Shown here: positions 20,720-29,986 of the stretch, piece after piece
Layout: the number at the start of each line of letters is the position of its first letter
Position numbering within the stretch: the stretch's first letter is position 1
Origin: Actinokineospora iranica
GTDB taxonomy: Bacteria; Actinomycetota; Actinomycetes; Mycobacteriales; Pseudonocardiaceae
Direction: 5' to 3'
Length of the DNA stretch: 64,000 nt
Assembly: GCF_900101685.1 (NCBI RefSeq)
Contig: NZ_FMZZ01000004.1
Span: 318,511 to 382,510 of the forward strand
Notes under the pieces: model-generated
What the model was told of the DNA's origin: nothing
Databases searched by the model: none
The model's input: the letters and a program-made list of their open reading frames with translations, nothing else
Position numbers and translations under genes: made by a program

Positions 20720-20759
20720 CCGGGGCCTCCGCGTCGACAACGAGACGCGAAGACCCCGG
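20720..20759 (-). terminator. probable terminator after trxA
   Basis: An imperfect stem CCGGGG-CCT-CCGCGTC / GACGCG-AAGA-CCCCGG lies just downstream of trxA on the minus strand and is followed by TTTGCG. It would separate trxBA from cwlM. Confidence 0.5.
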
Positions 20760-20774
20760 ATACGGGTTGCCCGC

Positions 20775-21104
20775 TCAGGCCAGGTAGTCCTCAAGATCCT
20801 TGAGCAGGGTCGCCTTCGGCTTGGCTCCGACGATGGTCTTCACCGGCTTGCCGCCCTGGAAGACCATCATCGTCGGGACGGACAGGATCTGGTAGTCGCG
20901 GGCGACGCCCGGGTTCTTGTCGATGTCGACCTTCGCGACGGTGATCTTGTCGGAGTGCGCCGCGGCGATCTCCTCCAGGACCGGGGCGACCATCCGGCAC
21001 GGCCCGCACCAGGTCGCCCAGAAGTCCACGATCACGGGCTTGTCGCTGGTCAGAACGTCGTCCGCGAACGAGCTCTCGGTGACGGTGACGGTGTTGCCTG
21101 CCAT
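20775..21104 (-). CDS. trxA: thioredoxin
   Basis: This is a dithiol oxidoreductase that reduces ribonucleotide reductase and other proteins. The 109-residue protein has the full thioredoxin fold with the active site WCGPC (Cys33 and Cys36) in DFWATWCGPCRMVAPVLEEI and the cis-proline loop VPTMMVFQGG. The ATG at 21104 follows GGAGAG. It lies 32 bp downstream of trxB on the same strand, so the reductase and its substrate are made together. In Mycobacterium the same pair is called trxC-trxB2. Confidence 0.96.
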   Translation of the reverse strand: MAGNTVTVTESSFADDVLTSDKPVIVDFWATWCGPCRMVAPVLEEIAAAHSDKITVAKVDIDKNPGVARDYQILSVPTMMVFQGGKPVKTIVGAKPKATLLKDLEDYLA

Positions 21105-21136
21105 CTTCTCTCCTGTGGCGTCTGTGTTGGCGAGGG

Positions 21137-22150
21137 TCAGTTGACTGTGCTGTAGCCGTCGACGCCGTAGCCGCCGCCGACGAGTTCGGGGGCGATCTCG
21201 GCTTCGGCCGACTCTCCGTGCTCGGCGAGCCAGCGCTCGGCGTCGATCGCCGCAGCGCAGCCGGAGCCCGCCGCGGTGATGGCCTGCCGGTAGGTGTGGT
21301 CGACCAGGTCACCGGCGGCGAACACGCCGTCGACGTTGGTGTAGGTGCTCTGGCCCTGGGTGATGACGTAACCCTCGTCGTCCACGTCGACCTGGCCGGT
21401 GACCAGCGCGCTGCGCGGGTCGTGGCCGATGGCGACGAAGAAGCCGGTGACGTCGAGTTCCGAGGTGTCGCCGGTGACCGTGTCCCGCAGCTTCAAGCCC
21501 TTGACCGTGCTGTCGCCCAGGACTTCGAGGACCTCGGAGTTGAGCTGCCAGCGGATCTTCTCGTTGGCCCGCGCCCGCTCCAGCATGATCTTCGACGCCC
21601 GGAACTCCTCACGCCGGTGGATGATCGTGACGGACCGGGCGAAGCGGGTGAGGAAGGTGGCTTCCTCCATCGCCGAGTCGCCGCCGCCGAGGACGGCGAT
21701 GTCCTGGTCGCGGAAGAAGAAGCCGTCGCAGGTCGCGCAGGCCGACACGCCGCGGCCGAGCAGCTCCTGCTCGCCGGGCACGTTGAGGTAGCGGGCCGCG
21801 GCGCCCATCGCGAGGATCACGGCCTTGGCCGCGTAGCGGACGCCGTTGGCGTGCACGTACTTCACCGGGCCGGTCAGCTCGACGGACTCGACGTCCTCCG
21901 GGCGAAGCTCGGCGCCGAACCGCTCGGCCTGGGCGCGCATCTGCTCCATCAGGTCCGGGCCCATGATGCCGTCGCGGAAGCCGGGGAAGTTCTCGACCTC
22001 GGTCGTGGTCATCAGCGCGCCGCCGAACTGGGAGCCCTCGAACACCAGCGGGTCGAGTTGGGCGCGCGCGGCGTAGACGGCGGCGGTGTACCCCGCCGGT
22101 CCCGAACCGATGATGATCACGTTTCGGATCTGGTCCGCTTCCGCAGGCAT
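21137..22150 (-). CDS. trxB: thioredoxin-disulfide reductase
   Basis: This NADPH- and FAD-dependent enzyme reduces thioredoxin. It has 337 residues. The FAD site is [17 protein letters not shown] near residue 12, the redox-active pair is Cys138/Cys141 in [11 protein letters not shown], and the NADPH site is [19 protein letters not shown] followed by HRREEFRAS. The C-terminal FAD motif is [16 protein letters not shown]. The last ~25 residues ([20 protein letters not shown]) are an extension past the family core. The gene is cotranscribed with trxA. Confidence 0.97.
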   Translation of the reverse strand: MPAEADQIRNVIIIGSGPAGYTAAVYAARAQLDPLVFEGSQFGGALMTTTEVENFPGFRDGIMGPDLMEQMRAQAERFGAELRPEDVESVELTGPVKYVHANGVRYAAKAVILAMGAAARYLNVPGEQELLGRGVSACATCDGFFFRDQDIAVLGGGDSAMEEATFLTRFARSVTIIHRREEFRASKIMLERARANEKIRWQLNSEVLEVLGDSTVKGLKLRDTVTGDTSELDVTGFFVAIGHDPRSALVTGQVDVDDEGYVITQGQSTYTNVDGVFAAGDLVDHTYRQAITAAGSGCAAAIDAERWLAEHGESAEAEIAPELVGGGYGVDGYSTVN

Positions 22151-22272
22151 TGCCCCTCCATCGACCTTCGCCGAGCGCTCGCGGGCCCGGTCACGTGAGT
22201 GTCAACGCGATCGTAGGCGGCGATTGTTCCTGCGGTTCGCAGTGATGGCCCGCACCCGGCGGAAAACCGAGA

Positions 22273-22300
22273 GCGGGACCCGCCGAACGGCGGGCCCCGC
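22273..22300 (-). terminator. terminator after anti-sigma gene
   Basis: The hairpin GCGGGACCCGCC-GAAC-GGCGGGCCCCGC has one mismatch. On the minus strand it is followed by a TTTT run (CTCGGTTTTCC). It closes the sigM/anti-sigma unit before trxB. Confidence 0.65.
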
Positions 22301-22317
22301 GTTGCGCCGAGTGAGTG

Positions 22318-23142
22318 TCAGCGGCCGATGGTGTCGTTGAACAGCTGCGTGCAGTCCGGTGCGACGACCAGGACGCGCAGTTGGCCCGCGACCCCGGTGA
22401 ACAGCAGGGCCATCACGCCGGGCTTGCCGTCGAGGGTGACCGGCCGCACGCCGACCGTCTGGGCTTTCGCCGCGTCGAACCCGTTGGCCGTGAGGCACCT
22501 GTCCAGCCCGGCCTCGTCGCCAAGCTGGCCGTAGTCCTTGCTCTCGCCGATCGCTTTGGCCGCGGCGCTGACGCCGTCGCGGGTGACCGCCAGCGGCCCC
22601 TGGTCGGCGGCGGAGCCCGGCGCTGAGGCAGGCGCGGACGCGGAGGGAGCCGGGGCGGCCACGCCGCCGGTGGTCTGCTTGGGGCCCGGGACGACCGCCA
22701 CGGTCACCGCGACGGCCGCGGCCGCCGCGGTCAGCAGGCCGACGCCCCACGCGGCGCGCTTGCCGCGCTTGCGACGGGCCTCGGCCAGGTCGACAACCGG
22801 TGCGGCAAACGCTTGCGGGGCGGGTTGCGCGGGTGGGCCAGGGAGCTGCTGGACGGCGACACCGCCGCCGAACGCCCGTCTGGCCTCGGCCTCCAGCGCC
22901 GCGTCCAGGCTCGCGGCGAACCGCGCAGGCATCGGCGGCGCGGGGGCATCCCGGAGTTCGCCGAGGCCGACGCGCACCGACTCCAGCGCGTCGATGACCG
23001 CCTTGGCGTCGGGGTCGGCGTTGACCTGGGGCCACAGCCGCGCGCTCTGCTCCGGGTCGAGGACGCCCGCGTGCAAGTCGGCGAGCAGGTCGACAGACCA
23101 CGGGGGCCTGCCCGGCCCACCGCCGCGAACCTCGTCTGTCAT
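22318..23142 (-). CDS. membrane anti-sigma factor for SigM (RsmA-like)
   Basis: It starts at an ATG overlapping the sigM stop by 4 bp (ATGA), with GGGAGG upstream, giving 274 residues (MTDEVRGGGPGRPPWSVDLL). The N-terminal ~120 residues are cytoplasmic. A single membrane segment follows a basic stretch: ARRKRGKRAAWGVG then LLTAAAAAVAVTVAVVPG. The rest is an extracytoplasmic domain with cysteines in LDRCLTANGF and APDCTQLFND. Overlap with an ECF sigma gene plus this topology supports an anti-sigma role. The N-terminus lacks an obvious HxxxCxxC zinc motif. Confidence 0.82.
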   Translation of the reverse strand: MTDEVRGGGPGRPPWSVDLLADLHAGVLDPEQSARLWPQVNADPDAKAVIDALESVRVGLGELRDAPAPPMPARFAASLDAALEAEARRAFGGGVAVQQLPGPPAQPAPQAFAAPVVDLAEARRKRGKRAAWGVGLLTAAAAAVAVTVAVVPGPKQTTGGVAAPAPSASAPASAPGSAADQGPLAVTRDGVSAAAKAIGESKDYGQLGDEAGLDRCLTANGFDAAKAQTVGVRPVTLDGKPGVMALLFTGVAGQLRVLVVAPDCTQLFNDTIGR

Positions 23143-23780
23143 CGTCCCTCCCGGTGACGCCCCAGTGGCGCGCTTCTCAGTGCCGCGTTTCCATCTGCAA
23201 CCGCGGCACCTGGGACGTTCGCATCTGCATCGGGGTTCCGCAGATGTCCGAGAACTTTCGCGAGCTTGGCCCGCCCCCGCGCGCACCGGCTCTTCACCGT
23301 GCCTTCCGCGATGCCGAGCAGCTTGGCGGTCTCGGCCACCGAATAGCCCTCGACGTCGACCAGCACGATCGGGGCGCGCTGCTCTTCGGACAGTTCGTTC
23401 AGCGCGGTCTGCACCACCAACCGGGTCTCCCGATCGGACATCGCGTCACGCGGCGTGACCGGCTCCCCTGGGCCTGCCTCAGGCAGCGGCACGGTCGGCC
23501 GGGCCTGCCGACGGCGCACCCGGTCGAGGCAGGCGTTCACCACGATCCGGTGCAGCCAGGTCGTCACCTGCGACTCGGCGCGGAACGAGCCCGCCGCGCG
23601 GAACGCCGAGATGAAGGCCTCTTGCAGCGCGTCCGAGGCCTCTTCGGGATCACGGAGAGTGCGCAGCGCCACCGCCCACATCCGGTCCCGATGCCTGCGC
23701 ACGAGCTCGGCGAAGGCGCGCGGGTCTCCCGCGGCGTGCGCCGCGATGAGGGCGGCATCCGAACTGGCAGCGGCGGTCAC
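23139..23780 (-). CDS. sigM: ECF RNA polymerase sigma factor SigM
   Basis: This is a group IV (ECF) sigma factor of 213 residues from a GTG. Region 2 contains FAELVRRHRDRMWAVALRTL and RDPEEASDALQEAFISAFRA. Region 4 contains LNELSEEQRAPIVLVDVEGY and SVAETAKLLGIAEGTVKSRC. By position between the anti-sigma/trx genes and murJ it is the counterpart of mycobacterial SigM. In other actinobacteria sigM senses oxidative or envelope stress and often drives the adjacent trx operon. A C-terminal tail of about 40 residues follows region 4. Confidence 0.92.
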   Translation of the reverse strand: MTAAASSDAALIAAHAAGDPRAFAELVRRHRDRMWAVALRTLRDPEEASDALQEAFISAFRAAGSFRAESQVTTWLHRIVVNACLDRVRRRQARPTVPLPEAGPGEPVTPRDAMSDRETRLVVQTALNELSEEQRAPIVLVDVEGYSVAETAKLLGIAEGTVKSRCARGRAKLAKVLGHLRNPDADANVPGAAVADGNAALRSAPLGRHREGR

Positions 23781-23850
23781 CCGGACAGGGTAGCGGTCCT
23801 CTCCTGGCCGCCGTACCCCCCTCGGACCAGGGGAAATCCAAGCCGCATGG

Positions 23851-25407
23851 CTACCGCGCGCGGACGAAGCCGATCTCGCCGATCTCGGAGACGTTGCCCT
23901 CGCCGAGAGTCGTCACCCAGATCAGCATGTGCTGGCTTGGCTCGGCGTGGTCGAGCTGGAGCCGGGTCTGGCCCGCCTCGATCGTGGCCCTGCCGATGAC
24001 CTTGGTCTCGTCCAGGTCGGGCTTCTCCGACGGCGCCGTGCGGATCTCGACCACGGTGCCCTCCGACGGCGAGTCGATCACCACGTCGAGGAACACGACC
24101 GGCTCGGCGAACGAGGCCATGATCCCCACGCCCGGCTTGAGCGCCGGGAACGGCCGCTCGTACTTGTCGGTCTTCCACGTCGTCTGCGGGTTGTCGTCGA
24201 ACGCGCGGCTGGCCCGGCGCGGGTTGTCCGGGGTGCCCTTGACGTTGTAGACCTGCACGCCCGCCGGCTTGATCGGGACGCCGGGCTGCGGCGGCGGGGT
24301 GTTCTGGTTGGTGTTCCCCGCGTTGCCCGGCGCGGTCGCCACCGCGGTCGGGCCGACCCCGGGCGGCGGGTCGCCGAAGAAGCTGATCAGCTGCATCCCC
24401 ACCCAGGCCAGCACGGCGACGGTGGCCACGGCCAGGGTGGTGACGCCGATGGCGAGCTTGCGCCGCTTCGCCGCGTCGTTGCTGGGCCGCCGCGTCGTCC
24501 ACACCAGGCCGTCGTCTTCATCGTCGGAGTCGAGGACGGCGTCGATGCGCTGGGTCACGTCCTCGTCCACGTCGACCCGTTCCAGGGCCTGGACCAGGGC
24601 GGAGCTGGTGCGGATGCCGCCGGTCGGGTGCTCGGACAGGCTGTGGACCGCCGCGGCGGACAGCTCGTGCGGGATGTAGGGGAACAGCGCGCGCGGCGCG
24701 ACGACCACGCCGTCCGGGCCGATCGGCGCCGCCGGGACGCCCTCGACCGGGGCCAGCGGCCAGCGCCCGGTGAGCAGCAGGTACAGGATCGCGCCGAGCC
24801 CGCGCACGTCGTCTTGCAGCGTCGCGTCCGGCTGCGGCCCGGGGAAGGCCATCTGGAGCCTGCCGTCGGTGGTGATCCGGGCCCGCCACGGGTGGTCGAC
24901 ACCGAGGACCAGGCCGATCTGGTGCGCCGACTCCACCGCGGAGGCCAGCGGCAGCAGCAGCCGGGCCGCGGTCGCGGGCGGCAGCGGGTGCTCGGCGATC
25001 ACGTCGACGATGTCGCTGCCCGATGCCCAGTCGGCCACGACCATGCCGAGCAGGCCCTCTTCCGGGGCGATGCCGCTGCCGAGGCTGAGCACGTCGAGGA
25101 CGCGGCTGTTGCCGGGGTGCACGATCTGCGCGGCGTGCGTGGCGCGCTCCAGGGTGCGGCGCACGCCCTCGACGTCGCGCGCGTTGCCCGGCGAGCCGGT
25201 CAGCAGGGTGAGGGCGACCTCACGGCGCAGCTGGCCGTCCTGGGCCCGCCACAGCCGCGCGTTGCCCCGGCTGCCGACGACACCAGCCTGGGCCAGCAGC
25301 CGGTAGCGGCCGTCGCCGACCACGCCACCAGGGACGAGGAAACCGTTCCTGGCCCGGATGCCAGCCGCTTCCTCGCCCATGGGGTACTCGGTCCGCCGTG
25401 TGGTCAC
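23851..25407 (-). CDS. membrane pseudokinase with C-terminal discoidin-like domain (MviN-associated)
   Basis: It has 518 residues. The N-terminal ~290 have a Ser/Thr kinase-like fold (GRYRLLAQAGVVGSRGNARL, VRGLGAILYLLLTGRWPLAP) but the catalytic residues are missing: the VAIK-type lysine is Thr (REVALTLL), and there is no HRD or DFG. A membrane segment (KLAIGVTTLAVATVAVLAWV) lies near residue 325. The outer domain is a beta-rich carbohydrate-binding-like fold (FDDNPQTTWKTDKYERPFPA). In Mycobacterium this is the C-terminal part of MviN, where the pseudokinase recruits FhaA to control MurJ; here it is a separate gene 72 bp downstream of murJ. Confidence 0.85.
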   Translation of the reverse strand: MTTRRTEYPMGEEAAGIRARNGFLVPGGVVGDGRYRLLAQAGVVGSRGNARLWRAQDGQLRREVALTLLTGSPGNARDVEGVRRTLERATHAAQIVHPGNSRVLDVLSLGSGIAPEEGLLGMVVADWASGSDIVDVIAEHPLPPATAARLLLPLASAVESAHQIGLVLGVDHPWRARITTDGRLQMAFPGPQPDATLQDDVRGLGAILYLLLTGRWPLAPVEGVPAAPIGPDGVVVAPRALFPYIPHELSAAAVHSLSEHPTGGIRTSSALVQALERVDVDEDVTQRIDAVLDSDDEDDGLVWTTRRPSNDAAKRRKLAIGVTTLAVATVAVLAWVGMQLISFFGDPPPGVGPTAVATAPGNAGNTNQNTPPPQPGVPIKPAGVQVYNVKGTPDNPRRASRAFDDNPQTTWKTDKYERPFPALKPGVGIMASFAEPVVFLDVVIDSPSEGTVVEIRTAPSEKPDLDETKVIGRATIEAGQTRLQLDHAEPSQHMLIWVTTLGEGNVSEIGEIGFVRAR

Positions 25408-25479
25408 CCGGTCTCTCTCCCGCCTGACGCTTCGGAACGAGAGTACGTGAGAACCGGCGTGGATCGCTGATGAACGAAC

Positions 25480-27123
25480 TCAGCCTCGGCGCACCAGACG
25501 GGTGATCCGGCTCGTCGCGGGCTTGAGCTCGGGCACCCGCAGCGCGGCCAGGACACCGAAGGAGACCACCCCGGCGACGACGGTCTGCACGGTCAGCGCG
25601 ACCCAGCCGGTGCCCCGCGAATGCGCCCCTTCCGGCAGCACAAGGCGGGTGACCAGCCAGGCCGCGAGCACTCCCGCGGCACCGGCGACGACGCTCATGG
25701 CGATCACCTTGACGATCTTCTTGCTGCGCAGGTTGCCCAGCCGGACCCACAGCCACATCTGGCCGAGGACCGCGCCGACGACGAAGGTCAGCGAGTTGAC
25801 CAACATCACGCCGACAACCACCTGATCGGGTCGCACCACCGCGCCGCACATGTACATCAGCGGGATCTTCACGACGGTCATCACGACCATGATCAGCGTC
25901 GGGGTGCGGGAGTCCTTCATCGCGTAGAACACCCGGAGCTGGAGCATCACCAGCGCGTAGGGCAGCAGGCCGAACGCGGAGAACGCCAGCGCGGTGCCCA
26001 GCCGCTGCGCCTCGGCCGGGCCGGTCTCGCCAGCGTTGAACAGCGCCAGGCCGATCGCCGGGCCCGCGATGGTCAGCACCGCGCTGATCGGCACCAGCAT
26101 CACCGCGGTGAGCCTGCTGCCGGTCGACAGGTTGTCGATGAGGCCCTTGTTGTCGCCGTCGGCCGCGGCCTTGCTCATCCTCGGCATGATCGCGGTCAGC
26201 AGCGAGACGCCGATCACCCCGTACGGGAGCTGGAACAGCAGCCACGCGTTGCTGTAGATGGACACGCCGCCGTTGGCCGCGGCGGTGAGCACCCGCTGGG
26301 TGACGACCATGCCGATCTGGCTGATCAGGACGTAGCCGAGAATCCACAGCGCCAGGCCGCCGAACTCGCGCAGCCGCGCGTCGATGCCCCAGGTCCAGCG
26401 GAACCTGAAGTCGATGCCGCGCAGCGCGGGCACCAGCATCGCCGACTGCACCACGATGCCGAGGGTGGTCCCGATGCCGAGCACCAGCAGCTTCGTGTCG
26501 CCCATCCGCACCGGGTCCAGCGAGATGTCGCCGGGAACCAGGGCGTAGACCACCAGGGTCGCCATGATCACCAGGTTGTTCACCACCGGAGCCCACGCTG
26601 TCGGCCCGAACACGTGCCGGGCCTGCAGGATCGCCGAGAGCAGCGCGAACAGGCCGTAGAAGAGGATTTCCGGCAACAGCAGGTAGGCGAACGCGGTGAC
26701 CAGCTCCGGGTTGGCCTGGCCGGTCGAGTCGTCCACGTAGAGGCTGGTGAACAGCGGGGCCGCGGCGACCGCGATGACCGTGCCGACGGCCAGCCCGGTC
26801 ATGCCGACGGTGAGCAGGCGGTTCGTGTACTCCGCGCCGCCATCCGGGTCGCTCTGCGAGCGGACCAGCAGCGGGACCACGATGCTGGCGAGCACCCCGC
26901 CGAGCAGCAGCTCGAAGATGATGTTCGGGAGCGTGTTGGCCAGGGTGAACGAGTCGCTGACCACGTTGATGCCGACCAGCCAGGCCAGCATCACCTTCCA
27001 GCCGAACCCGGAGATCCGGCTGACCAGGGTGGCGACGGCCATCGATCCGCTCGCGCGGGCCAGCGAGGGCACCTCTCGCTTGGGTGCGCCCTGTTCCACG
27101 GTGGCCGTCCTTGGTGTGTTCAT
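25480..27123 (-). CDS. murJ: lipid II flippase MurJ (MviN)
   Basis: MurJ flips undecaprenyl-linked peptidoglycan precursor across the membrane. The 547-residue protein has about 14 membrane segments. Conserved features are ARASGSMAVATLVSRISGFG, the LANTLPNIIFELLLGGVLAS segment with family signature, and FGLLPYALVMLQLRVFYAMK. The C-terminus ends in the cytoplasm shortly after the last segment (TSRITRLVRRG), so unlike the mycobacterial protein it lacks the fused pseudokinase, which is the next gene. It is 47 bp downstream of the DUF6049 gene. Confidence 0.94.
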   Translation of the reverse strand: MNTPRTATVEQGAPKREVPSLARASGSMAVATLVSRISGFGWKVMLAWLVGINVVSDSFTLANTLPNIIFELLLGGVLASIVVPLLVRSQSDPDGGAEYTNRLLTVGMTGLAVGTVIAVAAAPLFTSLYVDDSTGQANPELVTAFAYLLLPEILFYGLFALLSAILQARHVFGPTAWAPVVNNLVIMATLVVYALVPGDISLDPVRMGDTKLLVLGIGTTLGIVVQSAMLVPALRGIDFRFRWTWGIDARLREFGGLALWILGYVLISQIGMVVTQRVLTAAANGGVSIYSNAWLLFQLPYGVIGVSLLTAIMPRMSKAAADGDNKGLIDNLSTGSRLTAVMLVPISAVLTIAGPAIGLALFNAGETGPAEAQRLGTALAFSAFGLLPYALVMLQLRVFYAMKDSRTPTLIMVVMTVVKIPLMYMCGAVVRPDQVVVGVMLVNSLTFVVGAVLGQMWLWVRLGNLRSKKIVKVIAMSVVAGAAGVLAAWLVTRLVLPEGAHSRGTGWVALTVQTVVAGVVSFGVLAALRVPELKPATSRITRLVRRG

Positions 27124-27170
27124 CTCAGTGTGCTCACGTCACTGTTCGTTCGAAGCGCTCTTCGCGCGCG

Positions 27171-29336
27171 TCAGAGGTCGCCCGCCGCGGCGGCGCTCTT
27201 GCGCCGGGCCGCGCGGATCCTGCGGAACAGTCGCAAACCCACCAACAGCACCAACGCGCCCGCCGCGGTGCCGGTGACCGCGATGGTGATGGTGCCGTAA
27301 GAGGTGGAGTTGAGTTCCACCCGGGAGGTCTTGCCGAGCGGCGTGCCGTTGTCGGTGCTGAGCCAGACGTTGACGGTGAACCGGCCGGAGCGGGTGACCT
27401 CGGTGGGCAGGTAGCGCGGGAGCGCGGACTTCGCCGGGATGCGGACCAGGGCGATCTCCTCCGGCCGCAGCCCGGGGGTGTTGCCCACGTTGATCTTCGC
27501 GCGAACCGTCACCGGCAGCGTGTTGGTGATGAAGACCGGCAGCGGGCTGTCCTTCGACGCCAGCGACAGCGGACGGCCGGGGTCGTTGACCGAGACCTGT
27601 GTCAGCAGGTCGGTGAGCTGCCCGGACACCTGCAGCGCGGTGTGCTCGGCCTTCTCCGGCTGCCCGCGCCATGCCGTCGACGCTGCCCGGATCAGGCCGT
27701 AGCGGTACGGCTCGATCAGCGTTGTCGGGGTGACCTTGCTGGCGGGGTCCTCGAACAGCACGCTGTCGACCAGCTCCCGCTGCACGGCGTCGACGCGGGC
27801 CACCTCGCCGGTGACCGGGGCCGGGATCTCGGCCGCGCTGTCCTGCGCGCCGTAGTCCAGGCCGGTCGCGGTGCCCTGCTCCGAGCCGTCGGCCAGCCCC
27901 GGCAACCCCAGCGGCCGGATGAAGCCGGAGGTCTCCAGCGACTGGACGGTCTGCAGGAACACGGCCAGATCGTGCGCCGAGGCGTGCCACCGGCGCGGCG
28001 GGGCGACCAGCACCGACTGGCCGGGAACGGACTGGAAGCCGCTGCGGAAGACCAGGGTGGCGAGCCCGTTCTGCAGCGACGACGTCTTCACCCCCGCGTC
28101 GTCCACCGCGACCCGGGGCGCCAGCGAGGACGCGACCAACTGGTCGTACGGCAGGACGCGCAGGTTCTCGCCCAGCTTGTAGGGCGCGTTGCCCTGCACC
28201 CCCCGAATCCGGGTGGCGTCGGCGATGACGGTCGTGGGGCGGGCGGCGGCCAGATCGGCGAGGGTGCGCCCGTCGAGCGTGCCGCCGTCTGGCCAGACCG
28301 CGCCCGCGAGCGGCTTGGCGCCCAGCGTCTTCTCGACGGTCTCGGCCGAGGCCAGCGCCAGGTTCTGCAGGTCGGTGAGCCCGGCGCGGGACAGCGCGGC
28401 CAGGTCGGCGTCGGCGTAGGGCAGCGCGATCACGCACTGGCCGCGGGTCAGCTCCTGCACCCGGTCGAGCCACAGCTGCGCGGTGCGCCCGCCCCTGCCC
28501 TCGCTGACCGTGCCGTCCGCCCCGCGCACCAGGTAGCCCTCGGTCATGGCCCGCACGCTGTCGAGCAGGTCGGGGTCGACGACGAAGCACAGTGACCGCA
28601 GCATCGTCACGTTCGCCGCCGCCGCCGTCCGCACGGCGTCGACCAGGCCGAACAACCGGCCGTTGGACAGCGACGCGGCGAGCCCGTCGTCGGCGAAGAC
28701 GGTGGGGCTGCCGTCGATCGGGGTCTGCACCCGGCGCGGCCGCTCGTCGATCAGCGGCCACAGCACGCTCAGCCGGGTCGGCTCCGCGGGCGGGGCGATC
28801 ACGCCGCCACCGGGAGCCGACAGCACCGGCAGCAGCGTGCTCAGCGCGCCGACCCGCTCGGTGCGGCCGAAGTCGGGCACACCGTTGAAGTTGACGACCA
28901 GCGGGTAGATGCCCGGCTTGTCCAGCCGCAGCGCGCCCTTGTCTGCGTTCACCGGGACGGTGATGCTGAACCCGGTGCTCTGGTTCGGCTCCAGGACCGG
29001 CGCGACCGGCTGGAACGCGGAGCTGACCTCGGGCCGGTTCACCGCGTCGGTCCCCTGCGGGTCGCCCAGGGCCTTGCGCAGGTCGGTCTCGGCGCCGATG
29101 ACGTCGCCGCGCTGGAGCCGCACGTCGATCCGCTCGACTCTGCGGTCGCCGGTGTTGGTGATCTTCCCGGTGACGGTGACCGTCTGGGTAGCCGCCTCGA
29201 CCACCCGCGGGGACAGGTCGTCGATGTCGACCCGCAAGCGGCCCGCTTCAGCGGCATGTCCGGTGACGGGCATACCCAGGATGACGAACACCGCGGCCAA
29301 TCCCGCGAATCCGGCGCGGCGCAGTCGAGTGATCAC
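27171..29336 (-). CDS. secreted/membrane-anchored DUF6049 family protein (Rv3909-like)
   Basis: It has 721 residues from a GTG (VITRLRRAGFAGLAAVFVIL) with GGAGAG upstream. A signal peptide (to about GHAAEA, residue 30) and one C-terminal membrane segment (ITIAVTGTAAGALVLLVGLR) with a basic tail give a type I topology with a large outer domain. Beta-rich segments such as VTVTGKITNTGDRRVERIDV alternate with alpha/beta parts. The function is not known. Its constant position between mutT4 and murJ suggests a role in envelope synthesis, which is inference. Confidence 0.82.
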   Translation of the reverse strand: MITRLRRAGFAGLAAVFVILGMPVTGHAAEAGRLRVDIDDLSPRVVEAATQTVTVTGKITNTGDRRVERIDVRLQRGDVIGAETDLRKALGDPQGTDAVNRPEVSSAFQPVAPVLEPNQSTGFSITVPVNADKGALRLDKPGIYPLVVNFNGVPDFGRTERVGALSTLLPVLSAPGGGVIAPPAEPTRLSVLWPLIDERPRRVQTPIDGSPTVFADDGLAASLSNGRLFGLVDAVRTAAAANVTMLRSLCFVVDPDLLDSVRAMTEGYLVRGADGTVSEGRGGRTAQLWLDRVQELTRGQCVIALPYADADLAALSRAGLTDLQNLALASAETVEKTLGAKPLAGAVWPDGGTLDGRTLADLAAARPTTVIADATRIRGVQGNAPYKLGENLRVLPYDQLVASSLAPRVAVDDAGVKTSSLQNGLATLVFRSGFQSVPGQSVLVAPPRRWHASAHDLAVFLQTVQSLETSGFIRPLGLPGLADGSEQGTATGLDYGAQDSAAEIPAPVTGEVARVDAVQRELVDSVLFEDPASKVTPTTLIEPYRYGLIRAASTAWRGQPEKAEHTALQVSGQLTDLLTQVSVNDPGRPLSLASKDSPLPVFITNTLPVTVRAKINVGNTPGLRPEEIALVRIPAKSALPRYLPTEVTRSGRFTVNVWLSTDNGTPLGKTSRVELNSTSYGTITIAVTGTAAGALVLLVGLRLFRRIRAARRKSAAAAGDL

Positions 29337-29357
29337 GGCTTCTCTCCAGCCATCGGG

Positions 29358-29906
29358 TCAGGCCCGTCCGACTTCGGGTAGGTCCCGCTCGACCGGATCG
29401 GGTGAGAGCGGATGCTCGGAGAGTAGTTGGCGCGCCTTGCGGACCAGACGGCGCTCGTCGGCATAGGCCAGCCGGTCGTCCAACTCGTCCAGCGCGACCC
29501 AGGCCACCTCGGTCACCTCAAGGTCTTCGTCGGACAACTCGAACGAGTGAGCGCGCAGCAGGAAGTGGTGGACGGTCTTGTGGATGCGCCGGGCGCCCTC
29601 GGCGATGAACCAGTAGTCGATGGTGCCCAGCGGCCGGATCACCTCGCCGTCGATGCCGGTCTCCTCGGCGACCTCGCGCACGGCCGTCTGCTCCGGGGTC
29701 TCCCCCGGCTCGATGTGCCCCTTGGGCAGCGACCACAGCAGCCGTCCGCGCCGGTCGAGCCTGCCGATCAGGGCGACGACGTCGTTCTCCGGGTCCACCA
29801 CGACACCACCCGCCGAGGTCTCGTCCACCGTGGTGAGCTTGCGGCCCCGTCGCCGGAAGCGGCGCCCGGTGCGGGCGCCTCCTGACCTTCCGGACGACGA
29901 CGGCAT
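29358..29906 (-). CDS. NUDIX hydrolase (MutT4-like)
   Basis: It has 182 residues. A basic N-terminus ([20 protein letters not shown]) precedes the NUDIX fold. The complete NUDIX box G-x5-E-x7-REUxEExGU is present as [20 protein letters not shown] followed by TGI. NUDIX enzymes hydrolyse nucleoside diphosphates linked to another group; the actual substrate is unknown. By position it matches mycobacterial mutT4. It lies 21 bp upstream of the DUF6049 gene and is divergent from pcnA. Confidence 0.9.
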   Translation of the reverse strand: MPSSSGRSGGARTGRRFRRRGRKLTTVDETSAGGVVVDPENDVVALIGRLDRRGRLLWSLPKGHIEPGETPEQTAVREVAEETGIDGEVIRPLGTIDYWFIAEGARRIHKTVHHFLLRAHSFELSDEDLEVTEVAWVALDELDDRLAYADERRLVRKARQLLSEHPLSPDPVERDLPEVGRA

Positions 29907-29972
29907 GTCCGCGATGGTAGTGCGATCGGCCCACTAGGGGCGGGCGTCCGACCTACCCCGAAAGCGGCCAGA

Positions 29973-29978
29973 TACGCT
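29973..29978 (+). promoter_or_regulatory. probable -10 element of leaderless pcnA transcript
   Basis: TACGCT fits TANNNT and ends 8 bases before the GTG at 29987. No ribosome binding site is visible, which suggests a leaderless mRNA, a common type in actinobacteria. Confidence 0.5.
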
Positions 29979-29986
29979 CGTCCATC

